Source: RGIG2707 sp045600065
GTDB taxonomy: Bacteria > Bacillota > Clostridia > Peptostreptococcales > Anaerovoracaceae
Length of the DNA stretch: 8,346 nt
Assembly (NCBI GenBank): GCA_045600065.1
Contig: JAZRXE010000081.1
Coordinates: 1-8,346 of the forward strand
Reading direction: 5' to 3'
The first letter of the stretch is position 1, and each line of letters opens with the position of its first letter. Both the position numbers and the translations under genes were made by a program. The notes below the pieces were generated by a model. That model did no database searches and was not told the origin of the DNA. It worked only from the letters and a program-made list of their open reading frames with translations. Shown one piece after another: positions 1 to 6,006 of the stretch.

Positions 1-2
1 TC

Positions 3-134
3 AGCGTATCGGACAAGATCAGTTACTATCCCATTTATATGTTGATGTTCGTCGAAAAGAAAAAAGCGGAAGAACCGCTCTTTTACAAACTTGACCTCGG
101 CGCACTTCAGGATGCTTCCGAAAAAACGCACTGA
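3..134 (+). CDS. C-terminal fragment of an unrecognised protein
   Basis: An open frame enters from the left edge and gives 43 codons before a TGA at 132-134. The visible tail contains an aromatic stretch (YYPIYMLMF), then a lysine/glutamate-rich part (VEKKKAEEP), then FYKLDLGALQDASEKTH. The composition is protein-like, but I recognise no family. The true start lies outside the window, and this could also be a chance frame. It is the longest frame touching the left edge on this strand, and no terminator hairpin with a T-run follows it. Only the end of a possible gene is visible, so no function is offered. Confidence 0.35.
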   Translation, partial: SVSDKISYYPIYMLMFVEKKKAEEPLFYKLDLGALQDASEKTH

Positions 135-336
135 ATGGAAATCAGAAATCTGGTTGAATGGCACTAAGTTTATGGATTTCCTGCTGTTAGGCAAGGACTG
201 AAAAAATCAGCGGTTCCCAAAGCTACTTGACGAGCGCGAAACGACGTTCGCTCTGGGAGATAGAAAATCAGTATTGAAGTACACCTGCGACAGCCTGGGC
301 AATCTGACATGTGACCCACGATTTATCTCAAAATAA
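135..336 (+). other. Gene-poor stretch, possibly a decayed reading frame
   Basis: No intact gene is visible here. In one frame, codons are open from 46 to 198, broken by a TGA at 199-201, then open again from 202 to a TAA at 334-336. The second part (44 codons) includes LLDERETTFALGDRKSVLKY followed by TCDSLGNLTCDP. The YTCDSLGNLT segment resembles one YD (RHS-type) repeat motif, whose usual form is YxYDxxGNLT, but a single motif is weak evidence. An imperfect inverted repeat at 232-253 (GAGCG-CGAA against TTCG-CTC) has no T-run, so it is not a terminator. This may be a degenerate remnant of a larger gene, or simply non-coding DNA. Confidence 0.25.
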
Positions 337-365
337 TTAACACAACAAAGAAATACTGATATATT
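337..365 (+). promoter_or_regulatory. Sigma-A-type promoter for the azlC operon
   Basis: The -35 box TTAACA at 337-342 matches TTGACA at five of six positions. A 17-base spacer follows, ending in an extended -10 TG at 357-358, and the -10 box TATATT at 360-365 matches TATAAT at five of six. The start of transcription would be near 372, giving a leader of about 110 bases before azlC. The second copy of the direct repeat (372-387) carries another TGnTATATT at 377-385 but lacks a good -35 box. The spacing and the AT-rich setting make this the best promoter in the left part of the window. Confidence 0.6.
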
Positions 366-387
366 ATCAAGAATACTGGTATATTAT
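352..387 (+). repeat. Two direct repeats with a 20-bp period over the promoter
   Basis: A 16-bp unit, AATACTGATATATTAT at 352-367, recurs at 372-387 with one mismatch (GAT to GGT). The period is 20 bp, about two helical turns, so both copies face the same side of the DNA. The first copy contains the small palindrome GATA-TAT-TATC (358-368) and overlaps the -10 box. The second lies at and just after the predicted transcription start. The arrangement would suit an operator for a dimeric regulator, or a duplicated promoter core. The regulator is unknown. Confidence 0.6.
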
Positions 388-399
388 TTATAAGAGGTT

Positions 400-468
400 T
401 TTGCGCATAGTGCAAAGCTGCAGTATTGTATTTCCCTATATGCACGGCGGCGCTGCGCTTGAGTGCAT
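400..468 (+). promoter_or_regulatory. Structured azlC leader with mutually exclusive hairpins
   Basis: Two stems can be drawn in the predicted leader. One pairs TTTGCGC (400-406) with GTGCAAA (410-416) around a three-base loop, with one G-U pair. The other pairs ATGCAC (440-445) with GTGCAT (463-468), ending one base before the AGGAG ribosome binding site of azlC (470-474). GTGCA at 410-414 can also pair with TGCAC at 441-445, which would break both stems. The leader is too short for a T-box, and the conserved T-box sequence AGGGTGGNACCGCG is absent. A regulatory role is inferred from pairing alone. Confidence 0.3.
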
Positions 469-480
469 CAGGAGACATAA

Positions 481-1194
481 ATGACCTTAGATAAATCCTT
501 ATTCAAAGACGGCTTCAAAGACGGTGTGCCAATATGCCTTGGCTATTTTGCCTGCGCTTTTTCTCTGGGTATCGCAGCAGCCAACGCCGGACTCAGTGTA
601 TTTCAGGGCGTTCTGACCAGCCTGCTGGTGAATGCCTCCGCCGGTGAATACGCGGGCTTCACGTCCATAGCCGCTCAGGCGAGCTATATAGAGCTGGCAG
701 TAATGACAGTCGTTGCCAACGCCCGGTATCTGCTGATGTCCTGCGCACTTTCCGCCCGCTGTCATCCCGATCTTTCCACCGGCCACCGCATGCTGCTGGG
801 CTTTTATATTACGGACGAGCTGTTCGGCATCACCATAGCCAGACCCGGCTATGTGCAGCCCTATTACACCTACGGGGCAATACTTCCAGCTACTCTGGGC
901 TGGGCCGCAGGCACAGGCTGCGGCGTCATCGCTGGCAATATGCTGCCGGACAGTCTGGTAAGCGCTCTGAGCGTGGCCCTGTATGGCATGTTCATAGCCG
1001 TATTCATACCCCCGGCAAGAGAAAACAAAGCGGTCTGCGGCGTGATCGCCGTCAGCTTCGCGTCATCATGGCTGATGAATATGCTGCCTGTCTTCAGCTC
1101 TCTGTCTTCCGGAACGGTGACCATAATACTGACTGTGGCAATTTCCGCGGCCGCGGCTATCCTTTTCCCCGCAGCGGAGGCCGCCGATGAATAA
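481..1194 (+). CDS. azlC: AzlC family branched-chain amino acid exporter, large subunit
   Basis: This 237-residue integral membrane protein is the large subunit of the AzlCD exporter, which removes branched-chain amino acids and analogues such as azaleucine from the cell. The family pattern is clear: an N-terminal FKDGVPICLGYFACAFSLG segment (about 12-30), the conserved VVANARYLLMSCALS helix (78-91) corresponding to the NxRHxL motif, and TDELFGIT (111-118) corresponding to the family's tDEtf motif. Several hydrophobic segments (roughly 16-38, 66-90, 130-155, 160-178, 184-206 and 211-230) fit a multi-pass permease, and the length is normal. The ATG at 481 has an AGGAG site at 470-474 with six bases between. 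The stop overlaps the start of azlD by eight bases, so the two are translationally coupled. It is the first gene after the predicted promoter. Substrate specificity within the family is not visible. Confidence 0.93.
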   Translation: MTLDKSLFKDGFKDGVPICLGYFACAFSLGIAAANAGLSVFQGVLTSLLVNASAGEYAGFTSIAAQASYIELAVMTVVANARYLLMSCALSARCHPDLSTGHRMLLGFYITDELFGITIARPGYVQPYYTYGAILPATLGWAAGTGCGVIAGNMLPDSLVSALSVALYGMFIAVFIPPARENKAVCGVIAVSFASSWLMNMLPVFSSLSSGTVTIILTVAISAAAAILFPAAEAADE

Positions 1195-1489
1195 CACCTA
1201 TATTTACATATTTGTCATGGCACTGACCACCTATCTGATACGTGTGCTGCCCATGACCCTGATACGCAGACCCATAAAGAGCCGTTTCATACGCTCCTTC
1301 CTGTATTACGTGCCCTATGTGACCCTGGCCGTGATGACCTTTCCTGCCATAATACATGCCACAAGGGTGCCCGCCGCCGGTGCGCTGGCGCTGATGCTGG
1401 GCATAGCATCGTCCTGGGCGGGGCTGGATCTTCTGAAGACCGCCGTGGTCTGCTGTGTCACCGTTTTCATTACCGAACTGATATTATAA
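1187..1489 (+). CDS. azlD: AzlD family branched-chain amino acid exporter, small subunit
   Basis: This 100-residue hydrophobic protein is the partner of AzlC in the inner membrane. The AzlD signature TYLIRVLPMTLIRRP (15-29) is followed by a basic stretch, KSRFIRSFLYYVPYVTLAVMTFP. Hydrophobic segments at about 5-22, 39-58, 63-80 and 85-100 give three or four membrane passes. The length is typical for AzlD. The ATG lies inside the last codons of azlC (eight-base overlap), the usual layout of this pair and a sign of coupled translation. The stop codon is followed after only three sense codons, in the same frame, by the start of recO. Confidence 0.93.
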   Translation: MNNTYIYIFVMALTTYLIRVLPMTLIRRPIKSRFIRSFLYYVPYVTLAVMTFPAIIHATRVPAAGALALMLGIASSWAGLDLLKTAVVCCVTVFITELIL

Positions 1490-1498
1490 CCGCAAGCT

Positions 1499-2245
1499 AT
1501 GTACACCGAAACCAAAGCCATCGTATTCCGGCAGATCAAAACCGTTTCGGGAAGGCGCATGATAGTGCTTTTTTCCGAAAAATACGGCAAAATAAGCGCA
1601 GGCAGCTCCATTAACGAAAGGAGCAAGGGCAAGAACGCCCTGTCCCTGCGTCCTTTCTGCTGCGGAAAATACGAGCTGTATAAGGGCCGTGACTCCTACA
1701 GCATAAACGGAGCCGAGGTGATAAGGAGCTTTTACAGCCTGGGTGAGGACGTTGACAAGTACATGGCTGCGTCTTACGTGCTGGAGCTTACTGACAGCGT
1801 GCTTGCCGAGGACGAGCCCCAGCCGGGGATATACAGGCTGCTGGATGATTTTCTGGATCTTACTGAACAGAGGGAAACCGCCTGCAGGACACTGGTCACG
1901 GGCTATCAGATAAGACTTCTGAGCCTGCTGGGCATAGGGCTTTCCCTTAAGCGATGCGTCCGCTGCGGAGCTGAGATCGAAGGCTCGGCGCTGTTTTCCG
2001 TGGCCGAGGGAGGCCTTGTGTGCCCGGACTGCGCCCTGCCCGCCGATGATGTAAATCCGTTGATATTCCGGCTCAATGCTGATATAATTCAAATGCTCGG
2101 ATACATGCAGGAGCATCCTATACGAAGCCTCAGGGATCTTGCGGTGCCGGAGGATAAACAGGCTCTTCTTGACAGGATACTCAGCAGGTATATTTCCTAT
2201 CATTTGGGGGTGGGAAAGCTCAAGAGCGAAGGGTTAAGGATATAG
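1499..2245 (+). CDS. recO: DNA repair protein RecO
   Basis: RecO (248 residues, normal length) binds single-stranded DNA and, with RecR, helps load RecA on SSB-coated DNA in the RecFOR pathway of recombinational repair. The start MYTETKAIVFRQIKTVSGRRMIVLF is the typical beginning of the N-terminal OB-fold domain (about 1-80). A helical middle follows (LGEDVDKYMAASYVLEL, FLDLTEQRETACRTLVTGYQIRLLSLLG). Then comes a zinc-finger-like segment with cysteines at 153, 156, 175 and 178, as in many Gram-positive RecO proteins. The ATG at 1499 is the only plausible start, because an in-frame stop (the end of azlD) lies three codons upstream. The ribosome binding site is poor (CCGCAAGCT), so translation probably depends on ribosomes finishing azlD. 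The TAG stop overlaps the ribosome binding site of the next gene. Confidence 0.94.
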   Translation: MYTETKAIVFRQIKTVSGRRMIVLFSEKYGKISAGSSINERSKGKNALSLRPFCCGKYELYKGRDSYSINGAEVIRSFYSLGEDVDKYMAASYVLELTDSVLAEDEPQPGIYRLLDDFLDLTEQRETACRTLVTGYQIRLLSLLGIGLSLKRCVRCGAEIEGSALFSVAEGGLVCPDCALPADDVNPLIFRLNADIIQMLGYMQEHPIRSLRDLAVPEDKQALLDRILSRYISYHLGVGKLKSEGLRI

Positions 2246-2254
2246 GAGAAACAA

Positions 2255-2971
2255 ATGGAAAAAAGTGAAATCACACTGGAGAAAATCGAACTCGTCAAGG
2301 ACAGAACAGGAGTCAGCTACAGGGAGGCCAAGCAGGCTCTGGAAAAAAACAATGCTGATGTGGTGGAGGCAATTATCTACATCGAGGACAGCATAAATCA
2401 GACAGGTCCTGCCGAGGGAGACGGCAAGGTCAACGGCATAGTCGCAGAGATCAAGGAGGCAGTGCGCAAGGGCAACGTAAGCAAGATCACCATCAAAAAG
2501 AACGATGACATTCTGCTGAATCTGCCTGTAAACGTAGGTATCCTGGGCACCGTGCTCTTCCCCTGGGCAGTCATAGCCGGCATAATCGCCGCTGCGGGCA
2601 CTAAGTGCAAGGTGGAGCTGGTAAAGGAAAACGGCGAGGTCGTCGATGTGTCCGCCAAGGCTTCCACAGCCTACGATGCCGCGGTGGTAAAGGGCGGCGT
2701 CGTGGTAGACGAGGTCAAGGACAAGAGCGCTGTTTATTACAAGGCTGCCAGGGATAAGGGCGCTGAGTATTACAAGGCCGCAAAGGACAAGGGCGGAGAT
2801 CTTGTAGAGCATGCCAGAGACAAGGCTTCAGATTTAAAGACCCGGGCCGAGGAAAGCGGACTGGGTGGATTCGACGATCTGGATCTTGATCTTTCCGATG
2901 TGGATATAGAGGAGCTTGACAAGGAGCTCGAGCAGACCTCGGAAGAAATAAAAGAAGAACTGCAGAATTAA
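2255..2971 (+). CDS. UBA-like and DUF4342 domain protein with 11-residue repeats
   Basis: This 238-residue protein has four visible parts. Residues about 7-46 (LEKIELVKDRTGVSYREAKQ, then ALEKNNADVVEAIIYIED) look like a UBA/TS-N domain as found at the N-terminus of EF-Ts. Residues about 62-127 match DUF4342: basic NVSKITIKKNDDILLNLP, then a hydrophobic stretch (94-117, with FPWAVIAG), then KCKVELVKENGE. Residues 154-200 hold four units of exactly 11 residues with a D-K pair in each. The tail (about 204-238) is strongly acidic, with DLDLDLSDVDIEELDKELEQ. The molecular function of DUF4342 is unknown to me. The hydrophobic stretch could touch or enter the membrane, though no signal peptide is present. 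AGGAG at 2244-2248 precedes the ATG by six bases. The gene sits nine bases after recO and 18 before glyQS, so it is co-transcribed with them. The domain calls are from pattern memory. Confidence 0.85.
   Translation: MEKSEITLEKIELVKDRTGVSYREAKQALEKNNADVVEAIIYIEDSINQTGPAEGDGKVNGIVAEIKEAVRKGNVSKITIKKNDDILLNLPVNVGILGTVLFPWAVIAGIIAAAGTKCKVELVKENGEVVDVSAKASTAYDAAVVKGGVVVDEVKDKSAVYYKAARDKGAEYYKAAKDKGGDLVEHARDKASDLKTRAEESGLGGFDDLDLDLSDVDIEELDKELEQTSEEIKEELQN
2714..2857 (+). repeat. 11-residue (33-bp) tandem repeat in the DUF4342 protein
   Basis: Four consecutive 11-residue units can be aligned: VKDKSAVYYKA, ARDKGAEYYKA, AKDKGGDLVEH and ARDKASDLKTR, then the start of a fifth, AEES. The D-K pairs fall at residues 156, 167, 178 and 189, an exact spacing of 11. 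The first two units are also similar at DNA level. A hendecad of this kind, with alanine at position 1 and acidic/lysine pairs, resembles group 3 LEA proteins and other amphipathic helices that fold on membranes or under drying. That likeness is an inference from the pattern. Confidence 0.7.
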
Positions 2972-2989
2972 TCTTTAAGGAAGATGATC

Positions 2990-4399
2990 ATGAAGACTGA
3001 ACTGACAATGGAAACCTTAGTCAGCCTCTGCAAATCCAGAGGCTTTCTTTTTCCGGGCTCCGAGATCTACGGCGGCCTGGCCAACGCATGGGATTACGGT
3101 CCTCTGGGCGTAGAGCTGAAGAACAACATCAAGAAGGCCTGGTGGAAGAAATTCGTCCAGGAGAGCCCCTACAACGTGGGCCTGGACAGCGCCATACTGA
3201 TGAACCCCCAGGTCTGGGTAGCCTCCGGCCATGTGGGCAGCTTCTCCGACCCCCTTATGGACTGCAGAGCCTGCAAGGCCAGATTCAGAGCCGATAAGCT
3301 GATCGAGGACTATGCCGCCGCGCACGGCGAAGAGATGACCGGTCTGGACGGCTGGACCAACAAGCAGATGGAAGAATATATCGCTTCTCACGATATCGTC
3401 TGCCCCGAATGCGGCAAGAAGGATTTCACCTCCATCCGCCAGTTCAATCTGATGTACAAGACCTATCAGGGCATCACCGAGGACAGCAGGAACGAGATCT
3501 ACCTGCGTCCCGAGACTGCGCAGGGCATTTTCGTCAACTTCAAGAACGTACAGCGCACTACCAGAAAGAAGGTGCCCTTTGGCATCGCTCAGGTGGGCAA
3601 GAGCTTCCGCAACGAGATCACGCCCGGAAACTTCATCTTCCGCATCCGCGAATTCGAACAGATGGAGCTGGAGTTCTTCTGCGAGCCCGGCACCGATCTG
3701 GAGTGGTTCTCCTACTGGAGAGAATACTGCCGCAGGTTCCTGGAGGATCTGGGCATCAATATGGATAAGCTGCGTCTGAGAGATCACGATCCGGAGGAGC
3801 TTTCCTTCTATTCCAAGGCTACCACGGACTTTGAATACCTCTTCCCCTTCGGATGGGGCGAGCTGTGGGGCATTGCCGACCGTACCGACTACGATCTTAC
3901 CCGCCATCAGGAGGTATCCGGCGAGAGCATGGAATACATAGATCCCATGGACAATACCAAGAGGTATGTGCCCTACGTGATCGAGCCTTCCCTGGGCGCC
4001 GACCGTGTGGCACTGGCCTTCCTGTGCAACGCCTACGACGAAGAGGATCTGTCCGATCCCGAGACCGGCAAGGAAGACAGCAGAGTGGTGCTGCATCTGC
4101 ATCCTGCCCTGGCTCCCTTCAAGGCCTGCGTGCTGCCGCTTTCCAAGAAGCTTTCGGATCAGGGCACAGAGATCTATGCTCGGCTCTCCAAGAAGTTCAA
4201 TGTGGATTACGACGAGGCCGGCAGCATAGGCAAGCGCTACCGCCGCCAGGACGAGATCGGAACTCCCTACTGCATCACGGTGGACTTCGATACCGAGACA
4301 GACGGCTGCGTAACGGTCCGGGACAGAGACAGCATGGAGCAGATCCGCATTCCCGTGGATCAGCTTACAGCCTTCCTGGAAGAAAAAACGGAATTCTAA
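2990..4399 (+). CDS. glyQS: Glycine--tRNA ligase, single-chain (alpha2) class II type
   Basis: This cytoplasmic enzyme attaches glycine to tRNA-Gly using ATP. It is the homodimeric type, 469 residues from this start. From the N-terminus it shows the family opening LCKSRGFLFPGSEIYGGLANAWDYGPLGVE, a possible zinc site with cysteines at 92/95 and 138/141, LRPETAQGIFVNF (from about 172), motif 2 around FRNE (206-209), and motif 3, EPSLGADRVALAFL, with its arginine at 339. The C-terminal anticodon-binding domain begins near LHPALAPFK and includes YDEAGSIGKRYRRQDEIGTPYC. An ATG six bases earlier (2984) would sit almost on the ribosome binding site. AGGAAG at 2978-2983 lies six bases before the ATG at 2990, so this start is preferred. 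It is the last gene before the strong terminator. No T-box leader is present directly upstream. Confidence 0.96.
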   Translation: MKTELTMETLVSLCKSRGFLFPGSEIYGGLANAWDYGPLGVELKNNIKKAWWKKFVQESPYNVGLDSAILMNPQVWVASGHVGSFSDPLMDCRACKARFRADKLIEDYAAAHGEEMTGLDGWTNKQMEEYIASHDIVCPECGKKDFTSIRQFNLMYKTYQGITEDSRNEIYLRPETAQGIFVNFKNVQRTTRKKVPFGIAQVGKSFRNEITPGNFIFRIREFEQMELEFFCEPGTDLEWFSYWREYCRRFLEDLGINMDKLRLRDHDPEELSFYSKATTDFEYLFPFGWGELWGIADRTDYDLTRHQEVSGESMEYIDPMDNTKRYVPYVIEPSLGADRVALAFLCNAYDEEDLSDPETGKEDSRVVLHLHPALAPFKACVLPLSKKLSDQGTEIYARLSKKFNVDYDEAGSIGKRYRRQDEIGTPYCITVDFDTETDGCVTVRDRDSMEQIRIPVDQLTAFLEEKTEF

Positions 4400-4407
4400 A
4401 CAATGCG

Positions 4408-4431
4408 GGGCGTCCTTCGGGACGCCCTTTT
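4408..4431 (+). terminator. Rho-independent terminator after glyQS
   Basis: A perfect eight-base-pair stem, GGGCGTCC (4408-4415) with GGACGCCC (4420-4427), is closed by a TTCG tetraloop and followed by TTTT (4428-4431). It begins nine bases after the glyQS stop. The short T-run suggests that termination may be incomplete, which matters because the next gene starts 17 bases further on. Confidence 0.9.
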
Positions 4432-4448
4432 ATCAAAAGGGGAAAAAT

Positions 4449-5819
4449 ATGAATGATAGAGAGATCTGCTTACTCAACGATTCCTTTCCGCCTCTCATAG
4501 ACGGAGTGGCCAATACCGTGGTGAATTATGCCAGGGTGCTTCAGGCTGACGGCTGCAGACCCATAGTGGTGACTCCCGAATATCCGGGATCAGACGACAG
4601 TGCTTTCGGCTATCCGGTGATACGCTATCCGGCTCTGGACACCAGGCAGTTTGTAGGCTACATGGCCGGAATGCCGTTCTCCTCTAAGCTTATGGGAGAA
4701 CTTCAGGACAGAAATATCAGCCTTATCCACAGCCACTGTCCCATAGCATCTTCTCTGCTGGGGCGCTGCCTGAGGGAGCTGGTGCCTGCGCCTTTTGTAT
4801 TCACCTATCACACCAAATTCGATATCGACATACAGAAGGCACTCAGAGGCAGGCTCATAAGGGAGGGTGCTGTCCGTGCCCTTGTGGATAATGTCCGCGC
4901 CAGCGACGAGGTCTGGGTGGTGAGCCGGGGTGCCGGAGAAAACCTCAGGTCTTTGGGTTATCAGGGCGATTACATCGTCATGGAAAACGGTGTGGATCTG
5001 CCCCGCAGAAGGCTTCCCAAAGACGAATACATGGAGCTTACAGCAGGCTTCGACATCCCGGAGGGCGTACCGGTATTCCTGTTCGTAGGGCGGATGATGT
5101 GGTACAAGGGCATAAGGATCATCCTGGACGCTCTGGCGGGCATCCGGTCTCAGGACATGGATTTTCGCATGGTCTTTGTGGGCAGCGGAGCGGACGAGCT
5201 GGAGATCCGGCGCTATGCCAGAGAGCTGGGCCTGGGCCGCAGCTGCATCTTTACGGGCGCCGTCCATGACAGAAGGCTGCTGACAGCCTGGTACTGCCGG
5301 GCGGATCTTTTCCTGTTTCCGTCCACGTTCGATACCAACGGTCTGGTGGTCAGAGAGGCGGCGGCCTGCTCTCTGCCGTCGGTGCTGGTCAGCGGCAGCT
5401 GCGCCGCGGAGGGCACGGAGAAAAACCGCAATGCCTTCCATATCACCGAAAGCCCCGCTTCTCTGGCGGCTTTGCTGATGCGGCTCATGGAAAACCCGCA
5501 GGAGATGAAAAAGGCCGGAGAAAAGGCCTCCGAAGAGATCTATATCTCCTGGGAGGAGTCTGTTGCCCGAGCAGAGGAGCGCTACGGCATTGTCATCGAC
5601 AATTATATGTCCGGCAAATATGTCAGAGAAAAGAATATATTCGACGAGGCCTTCAAGCTTAACGCCGAGGTGCTGGAGGGCATAGCCCAGTTCAGGGAGG
5701 GTGCCGATCAGTTCCTGGAGGGCATGGGAAGCGTCCGGGAGAGTGTAGACAGGGTCCGCGACGATGTTCAGAATGCCGGAAGGCAGATGCTGCAGGACAT
5801 AGAAGACATATTCCTTTAG
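4449..5819 (+). CDS. GT4-family glycosyltransferase with a C-terminal helical extension
   Basis: This 456-residue protein has the GT-B fold pattern of family GT4 retaining enzymes, which move a sugar from an NDP-sugar to an acceptor. The N-terminal acceptor-side domain opens with NDSFPPLIDGVANTVVNYARVL (10-31) and contains IHSHCPIASSLLGR and FTYHTKFDID. The nucleotide-sugar domain starts around FLFVGRMMWYKGI (210-222), continues with VFVGSGADELE (242-252), and has the active-site pattern FDTNGLVVREAAA (294-306). There the usual E-x7-E appears as D295-x7-E303. Residues about 395-456 form an added amphipathic helix (hydrophobics at 408, 412, 415, 419, 422, 426, 429, 433, 436, 440) of possible coiled-coil or membrane-surface use. 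Similar proteins make glucosyl-diacylglycerols, but the acceptor cannot be read here. AAAGGGG at 4436-4442 serves the ATG. No promoter fits between the terminator and the start. Confidence 0.88.
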   Translation: MNDREICLLNDSFPPLIDGVANTVVNYARVLQADGCRPIVVTPEYPGSDDSAFGYPVIRYPALDTRQFVGYMAGMPFSSKLMGELQDRNISLIHSHCPIASSLLGRCLRELVPAPFVFTYHTKFDIDIQKALRGRLIREGAVRALVDNVRASDEVWVVSRGAGENLRSLGYQGDYIVMENGVDLPRRRLPKDEYMELTAGFDIPEGVPVFLFVGRMMWYKGIRIILDALAGIRSQDMDFRMVFVGSGADELEIRRYARELGLGRSCIFTGAVHDRRLLTAWYCRADLFLFPSTFDTNGLVVREAAACSLPSVLVSGSCAAEGTEKNRNAFHITESPASLAALLMRLMENPQEMKKAGEKASEEIYISWEESVARAEERYGIVIDNYMSGKYVREKNIFDEAFKLNAEVLEGIAQFREGADQFLEGMGSVRESVDRVRDDVQNAGRQMLQDIEDIFL

Positions 5820-5860
5820 TCATAACATCCGGTCTTTTGCCAATTCGATTAATAATAAAT

Positions 5861-5892
5861 GCCTGCTTACATTGGACAAGCAGGCGTTTTTT
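5861..5892 (+). terminator. Rho-independent terminator after the glycosyltransferase
   Basis: Eight perfect pairs join GCCTGCTT (5861-5868) with AAGCAGGC (5878-5885) around a nine-base loop. One G and then six T (5887-5892) follow. It lies about 40 bases after the glycosyltransferase stop and ends that transcript. Its loop and right arm also contain the -35 box of the next promoter. Confidence 0.9.
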
Positions 5893-5902
5893 GTGATAAA
5901 AT
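5873..5902 (+). promoter_or_regulatory. Candidate promoter for the surface-protein gene
   Basis: TGGACA (5873-5878) matches the -35 consensus at five of six positions. After 18 bases, which end with an extended -10 TG (5894-5895), the -10 box TAAAAT (5897-5902) matches at five of six. Transcription would begin near 5909, about 98 bases before the ATG at 6007. The promoter overlaps the preceding terminator. Other AT-rich boxes nearer the gene (TATAAA at 5990-5995) lack a -35 partner and are too close to the start codon. Confidence 0.5.
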
Positions 5903-5931
5903 ACAAATATTAAATCGTGTTCATAAATGCA

Positions 5932-5975
5932 GCAAAAAGATCGGGAACGCAAATACGATGCTCCCGGGTTTTTGC
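5932..5975 (+). terminator. Terminator-like hairpin in the leader of the surface-protein gene
   Basis: An outer stem of seven pairs, GCAAAAA (5932-5938) with TTTTTGC (5969-5975), encloses an inner stem CGGGA (5942-5946) with TCCCG (5962-5966). The A-run before and T-run after the GC-rich core make it look like a two-way Rho-independent terminator. It lies between the candidate promoter and the ATG, so it could act as an attenuator. Alternatively it is a second terminator in tandem with the one at 5861-5892, and the real promoter is elsewhere. Confidence 0.55.
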
Positions 5976-6006
5976 ATAGATTCACATTATATAAAGGATC
6001 AGAGAA

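Noticed and set aside
372..480. T-box riboswitch in the azlC leader
   Set aside because: The leader is only about 110 bases and lacks the conserved T-box sequence and a terminator/antiterminator pair.
1484..2812. Antisense frames opposite recO (1484-2203) and the DUF4342 gene (2234-2812)
   Set aside because: Both share codon register with the real genes and have no domain pattern.
3017..4102. A 361-codon - strand frame inside glyQS
   Set aside because: It is in the same codon register as glyQS and is a by-product of codon bias. The + frame has all class II synthetase motifs.
3853..4452. A 199-codon + strand frame overlapping the end of glyQS
   Set aside because: It is out of frame with a well-supported synthetase, its composition is arginine/glycine-rich shadow-like, and it reads through the terminator.
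4590..5441. A 283-codon - strand frame inside the glycosyltransferase
   Set aside because: It is codon-register antisense of a clear GT4 enzyme, with no plausible protein features of its own.
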